A stretch of DNA of 64,000 nucleotides from Thalassoglobus sp. JC818 (lineage in GTDB: Bacteria; Planctomycetota; Planctomycetia; Planctomycetales; Planctomycetaceae), in the NCBI RefSeq assembly GCF_040717535.1, contig NZ_JBFEFI010000001.1:1178001-1242000 (forward strand). The letters run 5' to 3'. Shown one piece after another: positions 43,608 through 53,200 of this stretch (its first letter is position 1; every line of letters starts with the position of its first letter). A program made the translations under genes and the position numbers. The notes under the pieces were generated by a model. The model worked only from the letters and a program-made list of their open reading frames with translations. It did no database searches and was not told where the DNA came from.

Positions 43608-44492
43608 ATGAAACTCTCCATCGTCATTCCGGCCTACAACGAGGAACAGAACATCGGTCGATGCCTCGAAGAATTGCAGGCGGTCGTCCGTGACAAACAT
43701 CAGCTCGAATACGAAATCGTTGTCGTCAACGATAACAGCACCGACGGAACTCCTAACGTTGTTCAGGATGCGATGCTTTTGGATCGCAATATCCGTTTAG
43801 TGAACCGAACTCCACCGGGAGGTTTCGGACGGGCGGTCAGATCTGGAATCGATGCTGTGACGGGGGAAGTTGTGGTTGTCTATATGGCCGATCTCTCGGA
43901 CGATCCGGAAGACGTCATTGCTTACTATCGAAAAATCGAAGAAGGCTACGACTGCGTCTTTGGATCTCGGTTCATCAAGGGTGCCTCGGTCGACAAGTAC
44001 CCGCGATTCAAACTCATCGTGAATCGCATCGTCAACACCTGCATTCGAATTCTGTTTCGAACGAAGTTCAATGACCTGACGAACGCATTCAAGGCTTATC
44101 ACATTTCGGTGATCCGCGATTGCGGACCGTATCGCGCCAGCCACTTCAACATTACGCTGGAACTCTCGCTGTCTGCCTTGATTCGAGAATACCGTATTAC
44201 CCAGATTCCCATTCGCTGGTACGGACGGACCTGGGGCTCATCGAATCTCAGGCTTCAAGAGATGGGCCGTCGGTACCTGTGCACCGTACTGACGTTCTTC
44301 TTCCAACGCTTTCTGATCAAAGATGATCTGCTTGCGGAGAAATGCCCCAAGTTGACATCGGAAATGCGGCGAAGCACTGATATTCCGCTGGATCTAATCC
44401 TCGGAACGATTTCCGAGGAACTGGCCAGTCGGACGCCTTCTGTCGATCGAACGAATTCAACGACCGCAGCCTCGACTCCAACACTTGGTTGA
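43608..44492 (+). CDS. Family 2 glycosyltransferase (DPM1/GtrB-like)
   Basis: 294 residues. The GT-A fold begins KLSIVIPAYNEEQNIGRCLE, continues VVVNDNSTDGTPNVV and a metal-binding region MADLSDDPEDVIAYYRKIEE, then FGSRFIKG and the acceptor side DLTNAFKAYH, IPIRWYGRTWGSS. It resembles polyprenol-phosphate sugar transferases, but the C-terminal membrane helices of GtrB are missing; the weakly hydrophobic segment LCTVLTFFFQRFLI is the only one. Sits behind the epimerase, presumably co-transcribed. Confidence 0.9.
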   Translation: MKLSIVIPAYNEEQNIGRCLEELQAVVRDKHQLEYEIVVVNDNSTDGTPNVVQDAMLLDRNIRLVNRTPPGGFGRAVRSGIDAVTGEVVVVYMADLSDDPEDVIAYYRKIEEGYDCVFGSRFIKGASVDKYPRFKLIVNRIVNTCIRILFRTKFNDLTNAFKAYHISVIRDCGPYRASHFNITLELSLSALIREYRITQIPIRWYGRTWGSSNLRLQEMGRRYLCTVLTFFFQRFLIKDDLLAEKCPKLTSEMRRSTDIPLDLILGTISEELASRTPSVDRTNSTTAASTPTLG

Positions 44493-44560
44493 ATTCGATT
44501 CCTTTCGATCACCTCAATGTTCACTCGACAGAGTCGCTGAATGCTCAGAGTGAATGTGCA

Positions 44561-45640
44561 TTAGCTCGAAGCGTCGAGTTCTTCAAAGACAGCTTTCATG
44601 AGCAGCGGCCAGACTGAAGTGGCGTCGCAATGCACTTCGGCGAATCTGCCTCCCTCGGACGGAGGCAAGAACTTGCCCCAACTCACACCTTCAGTGTAAG
44701 TGCAGCCCGACAGGCCTCCCCAGTGGACGGGCTCCGGACAGATTCGGATCGCGTAGCGGAATCGCGGAGGCGCGAACTTTGTGCCGACTCGATCGTTCGT
44801 GATATCGACGTACGGAGCGACTTGTTGGGCCCAGTTGCGAGGGACTCCTCCGCCGATTGTAAAGATCCCGAGTCGCTTGGCAGTTCCGGCGAGTCGTGCG
44901 TACTCCTGCAGATCGAGAAACGGATTGAACATCGGAACGGAATCGAATGCTTCTTCGTGGGTCAGCTGCGATGGATCTCGATCACCGAGAGCTTTCCGCA
45001 TCGCCCAAGTTGACACATCCAGCCCGACTTCGCTGTCGGTGAAAGCAGGAATGAAGACGGGGACCTCCTTCTGGAATGCACTCCGCAGGATTCCGCGGCC
45101 CTCACCGAGTGTATCGAGCTTTCGCCCGAGTTCTCGACAAAGCCGAGCTGACGACCAGCAGCCTTCAGGCGGAGGCGTTTCAGTCAAAACTGCACGCACA
45201 AGTCGTTCGACATCGTTCAGGTTGGCTTCCATCTCCAGAGTGTCGTAAACCCTGTTGTAGCCTTGCTCAAAGAGCACAGTGTCGTTTTTCGTCGGATCGT
45301 ACTCGTAGTGACTCAGCCCGATCGACTCCGTAAGGCCATGCGCCATCAATGCTCCGGTCGAAACGACAGCGTCGACGAGACCTCGATCGATCATCTCACA
45401 AATGACTGTCCCCATCTTGGCGACCGTCATTGCTCCCGAGAGTGTCATCACAACGACACAGTCTGGATCGCGAGCCATTTCCAGAAAGATGTCGAGGGCA
45501 TGACCGAGCTGTCGACCTGCAAAGGCTGTTTTTGACATTCCTCGCAGAAGTGAGGCAAAGCTGTCAACATTCCCTAAATCCAATGACTCCAGTGGCTTGA
45601 GTCCATCTTCGCGTCCGTCGTGTAATTCTCGGTGACTCAT
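44561..45640 (-). CDS. Deoxyhypusine-synthase-family protein
   Basis: 359 residues. Clear homologue of deoxyhypusine synthase: LSGAMTVAKMGTVICEMIDR, VDAVVSTGALMAHGLTES, IGGGVPRNWAQQV, and near the end GCTYTEGVSWGKFLPP, in which the Lys corresponds to the catalytic lysine of the eukaryotic enzyme (EAVSWGK). Bacteria lack eIF5A; bacterial relatives have been linked to homospermidine formation from spermidine, so polyamine chemistry is the best guess. It converges with the GT2 gene. The length (359) equals archaeal/eukaryotic enzymes. Confidence 0.9.
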   Translation of the reverse strand: MSHRELHDGREDGLKPLESLDLGNVDSFASLLRGMSKTAFAGRQLGHALDIFLEMARDPDCVVVMTLSGAMTVAKMGTVICEMIDRGLVDAVVSTGALMAHGLTESIGLSHYEYDPTKNDTVLFEQGYNRVYDTLEMEANLNDVERLVRAVLTETPPPEGCWSSARLCRELGRKLDTLGEGRGILRSAFQKEVPVFIPAFTDSEVGLDVSTWAMRKALGDRDPSQLTHEEAFDSVPMFNPFLDLQEYARLAGTAKRLGIFTIGGGVPRNWAQQVAPYVDITNDRVGTKFAPPRFRYAIRICPEPVHWGGLSGCTYTEGVSWGKFLPPSEGGRFAEVHCDATSVWPLLMKAVFEELDASS

Positions 45641-45905
45641 GTCAGGTTGACTCCAGGTCTTGAATAAAGTGCAAACCTTGGGATTCCGGGCAAAGTTTGC
45701 GGATTTTCACGGATTGAACTCATGTATCGATGGGACGATGACGATCACAAGTGTGTGTCTGAACGGATTCCATTTCAAGGGTTTGTTCACACTCACTTCC
45801 AGAACGTCGCCTTGACAGTAAGTTGCTGTTGCACATACAGTTGAGTCATTATCAACCTGTATAGCCCAGCGATGAGCGTCATCGGTCAGCCGGGAGTGGA
45901 GAGTC

Positions 45906-46382
45906 GTGACAAAAAAAGAAATCGTCAAGACAATCTCTGAAGAGTGTGGTCTGACTCAACTGAAAACTAAAGAGATCGTTCAGAAGACTTTCGAAGCGAT
46001 CATCGACACTCTCGTCACGGAGGGACGCATCGAACTGCGTAACTTCGGAGTGTTTGAGGTGAAAAAGCGTGCCGCAAGAAAGGCACGAAACCCTCGATCC
46101 GGCGAGCGAGTGGATGTTCCCGAGAAGTTTGTCGTGACATTCAAACCGGGAAAGGAGATGGAGGAAAGAGTCCTGTTGCTCCAGGAACAATCGGCTCAAG
46201 CTGCACAACAGAGTTCTGATCCACAGAATTCCGCAGCTGAGCAAAGTGCCCCACAACAGCCTCAACTGAATCCTCCGCCTGCACCGCAGGCTCCTCCAAT
46301 TTCACCGACTGAGAATTCACAACCCACGAACTCACCAACACATACTCAACCTTCGAATTCCTATCCTCCACCCGGAGGTTAA
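45906..46382 (+). CDS. HU/IHF-family DNA-binding protein with Pro/Gln-rich tail
   Basis: 158 residues from a GTG at 45906 with GGAG before it. Residues 1-90 are a normal HU/IHF fold: [40 protein letters not shown] and the DNA-binding arm [20 protein letters not shown], ending FKPGKEM. Residues ~95-158 are an unstructured tail rich in Gln, Pro, Ser and Asn, with [12 protein letters not shown]-type runs and no Lys/Arg repeats. Usual HU proteins stop at about 95. The tail is not the Lys/Ala type known from actinobacteria. Confidence 0.9.
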   Translation: MTKKEIVKTISEECGLTQLKTKEIVQKTFEAIIDTLVTEGRIELRNFGVFEVKKRAARKARNPRSGERVDVPEKFVVTFKPGKEMEERVLLLQEQSAQAAQQSSDPQNSAAEQSAPQQPQLNPPPAPQAPPISPTENSQPTNSPTHTQPSNSYPPPGG

Positions 46383-46566
46383 CTTCAGCATCGTTGCGAC
46401 GATCCTGAGTTAATGGGAAATCGATTGATAGTGGCAGAATGAACGCTGCCAATTCCCGATGACGATGACAGGATTGTCGCCACCTCCCCCTCACCGGAGT
46501 TCGGTGACGACAATTGACACTCCCCGAAGCCTCAAGATGAGTCATGCGGAGTCAAGGAGGATACCG

Positions 46567-46785
46567 ATGCGGAAACTATTGCTGCTTCTTGCTTTAACGG
46601 CCACTTTGACGGCATCGTCCGGCTGCGTCGTTCCGATCTGGAGTGCCACTCCCGACGTCAGAACGAAACAACTGATTTATCAATCAGAAAACTATCGCCA
46701 CATTCCAAACATCTGGGAACGAATCTGGTTTCTTGATATGCCAGACACCGGCACCCCATACCGAACACACGGCGGCGTGATCTAA
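46567..46785 (+). CDS. Small lipoprotein of unknown function
   Basis: 72 residues from ATG 46567, with a strong AAGGAGG site 7 bases upstream that rules out the longer frame. MRKLLLLLALTATLTASSGC is a lipoprotein signal with lipobox ASSGC. The mature 53 residues are aromatic-rich (YRHIPNIWERIWFLDMPD) and end THGGVI. Not recognised; small lipoproteins of this look are common in planctomycetes. Confidence 0.75.
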   Translation: MRKLLLLLALTATLTASSGCVVPIWSATPDVRTKQLIYQSENYRHIPNIWERIWFLDMPDTGTPYRTHGGVI

Positions 46786-47532
46786 AACGCCAGCCAAAGC
46801 TGTTCCTGCCCGCAAAGCGGTTCGCCAGAACAACTTTCGTTTTGCTTTTCAGAGCATCATGGAACTGTCAGTGCGAATTCACGCGGGCAATCGGGACGAA
46901 ATCCAGATCGAGCCTATTCGGCGAGTGAAATCTGCTCGTGAGACGGGTCTCAATCATCGCGGGCAACCGGTTCGTCCTCCTTGCTTCAAACTCACGTTTG
47001 TTTCCGCGAGAGTGAAGCTTCGGTCATCGTGTATCCAACGGCCTCAGCCAGTCATTCACTAGGCTGGCGAGGCTACATGGCCGCAGGTTTTCACCATTCA
47101 TCCAGTGCGGACAAACTCTCCAGCGCTCTGCCGCGCGGCCAATTCTTCCCGACTCTCTTCTCTTCGCACGAGTCATGCATTGCTCAATGTCACTTGGGCG
47201 AGCTTAGACATCACGCCGGGCAGGTCATTAACTCCACTGAGGCGATGACGCGACCTGACCGAGACTGACTCCCACCACATCCGCAGAATGTCATCTCATT
47301 TCTGATGTCTAGATGTTGGTGTCTGTTGGGAAGCAGCCGCGGTTTCTCACCGTGAGACTCTTCGTTTCTCTCTCCCGCCGTGGTTCGATCTGTCTCGAAA
47401 AGAATGTCTGTCGTCTTCATGGGCGTCGCTGGAGATTCGTCGCTGAGTCCTGTACCCTCACGGTACAATCGCTGTGATTCGAGTGATCATTTCCATATCC
47501 CCAGCTCTACTTCACATCTTAAGAGAGAGACG
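46786..47532. other. Large gene-free interval
   Basis: 747 bp between a small lipoprotein gene and a secreted-protein gene. Short frames such as 46859-47062 and 47211-47468 have no ribosome site, no motif and no coding bias by eye. A hairpin near 46791-46813 (cgccagccaaagctg... / gttcgccag) is weak. No RNA gene is recognised. The downstream part must contain the promoter of the gene at 47533. Confidence 0.5.
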
Positions 47533-49047
47533 ATGATCAAGTTGCACTTGAACAGGAATGCGCTTGCAAGGAATGCTCAATTACTTCTCACTATTACCTC
47601 AGTAGCAGTCTTCTCCTTCGCTGCAAATCGCGAATTGTCGGCGGAACAGAATCTGACTTCTCTGCTGAGCAAGTTGCCTGAGAGTACGAACTCTATCATC
47701 GCTGTGGATGCAGACCGACTGCGAAACAGCCCGCTCGGAAAACAGGAAAACTGGGAAGCAGCGAACGAAGCTGCATATGTGAACTCTCCGTTTTTGATGC
47801 CACCAGAAAGCGACCTGTTCATCCTCGCTTCGCAAATTAACCCAGACGCCGATTTCCGACAGAACTGGGAAATCGCCGTGATGAGTTTGAGTGAACCAAT
47901 CAGCAGCCGTTCGATTGCCCGCTCTGAAGGCGGACAGATCGATGACATCTCAGGAGTCTCAGCTGTTCTGTCTCCAAGCAATTCGTACTTCCTGAATTTC
48001 GCCGACGACCTGCTCGCAGTCGTCTCTCCGGCGAACCGACAGTCAGTCAGTCGATGGGCAGATGCTGTGAAAGCTGGGACAACAGGAGACCTTAACTCCT
48101 ATCTTCTTGACTCTGCGAATCAGCTGTTGGGCGACTCACAAATCGTTCTCGTGATGGACCTCGAAAACGCGGTCAACCCCTTCCGACTGAAGCAGAATCT
48201 TTCACAGTCAGAGTTTGTGAAAGGAAACGCACAGAAAGAAGCAGAGTGGCAGCAGCTGATTCAAACACTCAAGGGAATCGCGTTGACGGTCCAAGTTGAT
48301 ACCGCCATCCACGGCAAGCTGCACATCGACTTCGGGACCAGCCCTTCCGTTCTGGGAAGCGACGCAAAAGACGCTGTCATCACCGCATTGAACAACTTCG
48401 GACTTGGCCTCGAAAGCATGTCCGACTGGACTCTCGACCAGAGCGGCAATCAGCTCCGCCTCGAAGGAGAGCTGACGAAATCTGACTTGCGTCAGATCAT
48501 GAGTCTCATCCAGCACCCAAGTGCAAACTTCTCGCTGTTGAAAGATCAACAGCCTGCTGGAGAAAACGACGGCGACAAAGTTGTGGAAGCTTCGAAGCAG
48601 TATTTCCAATCGGTCGACACACTGCTCAACGACCTCGAGCACGCTTTCCGAACAAATCGTGATGCTCGTGACTCGTATCCTCGAACTTACATGCAGCGAT
48701 ACGCAAAGAGAATCGACAACTTGCCAATTCTGAACGTCGACAACGATTTGATCAACTACGGCTTGAAAGTCGCTGAAACTCTTCGCAGCGTTTCTGTCAC
48801 ACAGGGGAACGCCAATATCGAAGGCGGCGTCGCAACCAGTGGAGTCACTTCCGGTTTCACCAGCAATGGCTACGGATACGGCGTCAGTTACAGCTCTGCT
48901 CGATACGCACAGCAGAGAAAGAACTATCTCAACCGACAAGCTCAAGCTGGCGCCAAAGAAACACGGTTCAGCTCATGGGCAGACATTCAGGACGCCACAG
49001 CCCAGATTCGTGTGGAAATGACACAGAAGTACAAGACCGAGTTCTAA
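47533..49047 (+). CDS. Secreted protein of unknown function (504 residues)
   Basis: From ATG 47533 behind AAGAGAGAGACG. Signal sequence: MIKLHLNRNALARNAQLLLT, hydrophobic stretch, cut near ELSA. Two-part protein: residues ~35-290 are mixed alpha/beta (LLSKLPESTNSIIAVDADRL; VMSLSEPISSRSIARSEGG; LNFADDLLAVVSPANR) and the C-terminal part is helical (residues ~345-435), then a Gly/Tyr/Ser-rich patch (GVTSGFTSNGYGYGVSYSSA). It may bind to other envelope proteins. No family recognised. Confidence 0.75.
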   Translation: MIKLHLNRNALARNAQLLLTITSVAVFSFAANRELSAEQNLTSLLSKLPESTNSIIAVDADRLRNSPLGKQENWEAANEAAYVNSPFLMPPESDLFILASQINPDADFRQNWEIAVMSLSEPISSRSIARSEGGQIDDISGVSAVLSPSNSYFLNFADDLLAVVSPANRQSVSRWADAVKAGTTGDLNSYLLDSANQLLGDSQIVLVMDLENAVNPFRLKQNLSQSEFVKGNAQKEAEWQQLIQTLKGIALTVQVDTAIHGKLHIDFGTSPSVLGSDAKDAVITALNNFGLGLESMSDWTLDQSGNQLRLEGELTKSDLRQIMSLIQHPSANFSLLKDQQPAGENDGDKVVEASKQYFQSVDTLLNDLEHAFRTNRDARDSYPRTYMQRYAKRIDNLPILNVDNDLINYGLKVAETLRSVSVTQGNANIEGGVATSGVTSGFTSNGYGYGVSYSSARYAQQRKNYLNRQAQAGAKETRFSSWADIQDATAQIRVEMTQKYKTEF

Positions 49048-49129
49048 TCGGTTCGCATGCCTTCTGAAAACTGTGACTCCGTCCTTCGAAAATGTTCGGT
49101 CTCACAGACTTCAAAAAGCAACTGCCAGC

Positions 49130-49170
49130 AAAGAGCCGCGAACGTTGACCGATGTTCGTGGCTCTTTCTC
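49130..49170 (+). terminator. Rho-independent terminator after the 504-residue secreted protein
   Basis: 14-bp arms (aaagagccgcgaac / gttcgtggctcttt, one G-T pair), 10-nt loop, then TTTCTC. Confidence 0.8.
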
Positions 49171-49256
49171 ACAATGGGCGTGGTCCCGCCGAAATCGATT
49201 TCTACTGACTCCAACTTCTGGCCGCCCTTCGCGAACAGGCTCCAAGATTAAATCCG

Positions 49257-49982
49257 ATGACCGATCCTGAACTCTCCCAGAGTTTCGTTCAGAGTTCCGC
49301 GATTGCCCCTGGTCGAGCGATCTGGGAGCTTGCACCCCCACAGGCTTCGCCTTCCACTGCGGTGATCTTCCTCGATGCGGAAATCTATCTGCAAAGCGTC
49401 AACGTGGTCGAATGCATTCGCCAGCTCAGTCTTGATTCGACATTGCCAAACTTCACGACATTTTTTGTGTCCAACCATGGACAGGCGGCTCGTAGTGTAG
49501 ACTTCGTCTGCAACCCGGAATACGCAGCTTTCCTCACTCAGGATCTCATCCCGGACATTCTCCAGCGACACGAGTCGATCGATCCGCAACAGCTGATTCT
49601 TGTCGGTCTCAGCCTGTCTGGATTGGCCGCACTTCACGCGAGCCTGCTCTATCCTGACTGGTTCCAGGCGACCATTTGCCAATCCCCATCGATGTGGTGG
49701 AAGAACGAAGCCTTCCTCGAACGAATCACTCCTGCGACCAAGCGTCACGGAAAGTACTGGATCAGCGTGGGAGATCAGGAAACAGAGGAAGATGTTGATC
49801 ACTCCTCAGCCAACCTCCACCAGCAGACCAGCCAACTCGACAGCTGTCGTCGAACTGCTGACAAAATGAAGGAATTCGGCTACCGTGTCCGCTTTGAGAT
49901 TTTTTCCGGAGGGCACGATGGCCCGAGTTGGTCCGAGGATCTGCTGCGAGCGCTTCCATGGGCATTGTCTCAGCCAGAATGA
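49257..49982 (+). CDS. Alpha/beta-hydrolase, esterase D/Fes-like
   Basis: 241 residues. Alpha/beta-hydrolase core: AVIFLDAEIYLQSVNVVECI, nucleophile elbow LVGLSLSGLAALHASLLYPD with Ser in G-L-S-L-S-G, ICQSPSMWWKNEAFL after it (typical of enterochelin-esterase-like enzymes), and the histidine in FSGGHDGPSWSEDLL. No signal peptide, so cytoplasmic. Start ATG has no strong ribosome site. Substrate cannot be deduced; the subfamily contains trehalose-ester, siderophore and sugar-ester hydrolases. Confidence 0.88.
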   Translation: MTDPELSQSFVQSSAIAPGRAIWELAPPQASPSTAVIFLDAEIYLQSVNVVECIRQLSLDSTLPNFTTFFVSNHGQAARSVDFVCNPEYAAFLTQDLIPDILQRHESIDPQQLILVGLSLSGLAALHASLLYPDWFQATICQSPSMWWKNEAFLERITPATKRHGKYWISVGDQETEEDVDHSSANLHQQTSQLDSCRRTADKMKEFGYRVRFEIFSGGHDGPSWSEDLLRALPWALSQPE

Positions 49983-50294
49983 CACTCTGAACCGTTTTTC
50001 CTCGTGACGGGTCTCTGTTTCGTCTGTGAACTTGCGAGTGACAGCCGAGAATGCAAGTTTCTGTGCTGTTGATTGCAGTGCCGACACTCTTTAGAACTCG
50101 CCTAGCAAGCTCCTTTGACTCGATGATTGTTCCGGAACTCGTCCACAGTCACAATGTGGTCACACCTTCGAAGAATCAACCAGCACCCGATTGCAGGAAC
50201 TCGTTGCCGGTAAACATGTTGCCAGCTGAATCGTTGTCCTGAGCACCTTATTGTCTCGCCCTGCGTGAGATCGCGAAGACCATCAAAAACTCCT
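49983..50294. other. Leader region of valS
   Basis: 312 bp without a gene. No T-box features (no GGUGGNACCGCG-like element) were found. The promoter could not be placed. Confidence 0.4.
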
Positions 50295-53200
50295 ATGTCT
50301 GAACTCCCAAAGCTTTACGATCCCCAATCCGCTCAAAACTCGTGGTTTCCGTTTTGGGAACAACGAGGCGACTTCAATGCCGATCCGACACCGGACAAGG
50401 ATTCGCACACGATCATGATCCCGCTCCCCAATGTCACCGGAGCGCTACATATGGGTCATGCATTGAACGGGACCTGTCAGGATCTCATCACACGATGGAG
50501 ACGCATGCAGGGTTTCGAAGCACTCTGGATGCCGGGCACCGATCACGCTGGGATTGCAACACAAGCTGTCGTCGAGCGGCGAATGCTCGAAGAAGAAGGC
50601 CTGACCCGGCACGATGTCGGCCGCGAGGCACTCGTTAATCGCATCTGGCGGTGGAAAGACGCTTACGAGAAACGCATTATCTCGCAGCAGAAGTCACTCG
50701 GAGCAAGCTGTGACTGGAGACGGCTGCGATTCACCCTCGACGAAGTCTGTGCCAAGGCAGTCCGACGAACATTCTTCAAGATGTTTCGCGACGGACTCAT
50801 TTATCGCGGGAAGCGACTCGTCAACTGGGATGTTCACCTTCAAACCGCTGTTGCAGATGATGAGGTCTTCGAAGAAGAGATCGACGGCTACTTCTGGACG
50901 TTCAACTACCCTGTCGTCGATGCCGAAGGCAATCCCACAGGTGAGTTGATTCACTATTCGACGACCCGCCCCGAAACCATGCTCGGCGACACCGCAGTCT
51001 GTGTGCACCCGACGGATGAACGGTACACGTCACTCATCGGGAAACACGTCAAAATTCCTGTCAATGGCCGGGTGATTCCGATCATCGCTGATGCACTTCT
51101 GGCAGACAAAGAAAAGGGAACCGGGGCAGTCAAAGTGACGCCCGCACACGATCCCAACGACTACGCCTGCTATCTCCGGAATCCGGAAATTGGCGTGATC
51201 AACATCCTCAACCCGGACGGAACCCTCAACGAAAACGGAGGAGAATGGGAAGGGATGGATCGCCTTGAGGCACGTCATCACGTCATCGAACGGATGGGCG
51301 AACTCAGTCACTTCGAAGGCGTCGAAGATCGAAAGATCCCTCTCAAGCACAGCGACCGCTCCAAAACCCCGGTGGAGCCGTACCTGTCGGATCAGTGGTT
51401 CGTGCGGATGACCGACGACGAAGACGGCAAGCCAGGCTTGGCTCAGAAAGCCATCGACGCGGTCGACGATGGTCGCGTTCGGTTCTTCCCGTCTCGTTAC
51501 GCCAAAACGTACACCGACTGGCTGGCCGAAAAACGGGACTGGTGCATCAGCCGTCAGTTGTGGTGGGGACATCGCATTCCCATCTGGACGGCAGTACTCA
51601 GAGTCGGTGGAGTTGGTGAAAGAGAAATCTCAGAGAATGCGACTAGAGTCGCACAAGAGACAGGCCCTCTACTTGCGACTTTTATGGCTGCAAATGGAGT
51701 GAGTCCCGATGAGTTTGAGGTCAAATTCAACTCAGGATCCGTTCAAATCTGTGCCGGTTCGAAGAACGCTGAGGCAGCGTTGACGACTCTTGCGGAGTAC
51801 GAACAATGTAGCGATTTGGAAACTAATCAACCGGAAGCTGGAAAGGATGAAGCGTTCCGCCTTTGCACTGGTTGTTTCTATCACCTTCAGCAAGACCCCG
51901 ACGTTCTTGACACCTGGTTTTCTTCGGCATTGTGGCCGCATGCCACTCTCGGCTGGCCGGATCGGGAACACAATCCGCCGCTCGATGAATCGGAAGTCGC
52001 CAAGCAGACGAACTTAGCCCCGGATGAGTCATCCGGGGCTAAGAAAAACGCTGTTCTCGATTACTTCTACCCGGGCAGTGTTCTGATCACGTCGCGAGAT
52101 ATCATCACGTTGTGGGTCGCGCGAATGGTTCTGACCGGCCTGTACAACATGGACGATATTCCGTTCCGACATGTGCATGTTCATCCGAAGATTCTGGACG
52201 GCTTCGGCCAGACGATGTCCAAATCGAAGGGAAACGGAGTCGATCCGGTCGACCTGATTGGAAAGTACGGCGCCGATGCTGTCCGTTTCACCATCGCTTC
52301 GTTTGCAGGTGAAACGCAAGATGTGCGGCTGCCGATCAGCTACGAATGCCCACACTGTGAAGAGATGATTTCTCCGAAACAGTATCGGCTGGAGACGAGT
52401 TCTATCGTTGTTCCGAGCACTCTCAACGGAGAGTTTCCCGTTCCTCAGGGGGCTCCGAAACCGACGATGGTCTGCACGAACAAAAAGTGCAAGAAGGAAA
52501 GTCAGTTCACCACGCCGCTGTATGATCCCGATCCCGATGTTCCAGTCGCGAAGATGGTCAGTGAGCGTTTCGAATACGGCCGCAACTTCTGCAACAAGTT
52601 CTGGAACGCCGCTCGATTCGCAATCATGAATCTCGAAGCCAGCGACAACGGCCCAGCTTACAGCCCGGCCGAAGTCACGGACGATCAACTACAGCTTGAA
52701 GATCGATGGATTCTCTCGCGACTTTCCACAGTCGCCAATCAGTTGGATGAATACCTCGGTCGCTACCAGTTCGATGCGGCGACGCGTGCCACTCGTGACT
52801 TTACATGGAACGAGTTCTGCGACTGGTATCTCGAAATGATCAAGCCGCGACTTCGAAACGAAGATCAACGAGCTGTCGCTCAGCGAGTCTTGCTAGTCGT
52901 CCTCGACTCGCTCGTCAGACTTCTACAACCATTCACTCCGTTCATCTGTGAAGAGCTCTGGCAACGACTCAAAGAAATTGCCCCCGAACGAGCACTGCCA
53001 GTCGGAGAGGATTCTGCTGGCGGCAAAGTTCTCGAAGTCCGCCCGGTCGCTGATGCTTGTATCGTCGCCTCATGGCCGAAGGTTCCGACAGCCTGGCAGG
53101 ATGCAGCATTGGAGAAGCGTTTCGAACGGCTCCAAGACACAATCGTCGCTGTGCGTAACGTTCGCGCGGTTTACAGCATCCCACCGGGGACATCTGTGAA

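Noticed and set aside
46859-47062. 67-codon plus frame in the gene-free interval
   Set aside because: Arg-rich without motif and overlapped by other random frames; no ribosome site.
47328-47338. gggaagcagcc, recalling the conserved loop of bacterial SRP RNA
   Set aside because: The preceding CAGGUC-type arm and the closing stem are missing, so no SRP RNA is called.
48208-48945. 245-codon minus-strand frame rich in Val/Ser/Cys
   Set aside because: Antisense to the secreted protein at 47533; typical shadow of a codon-biased gene.
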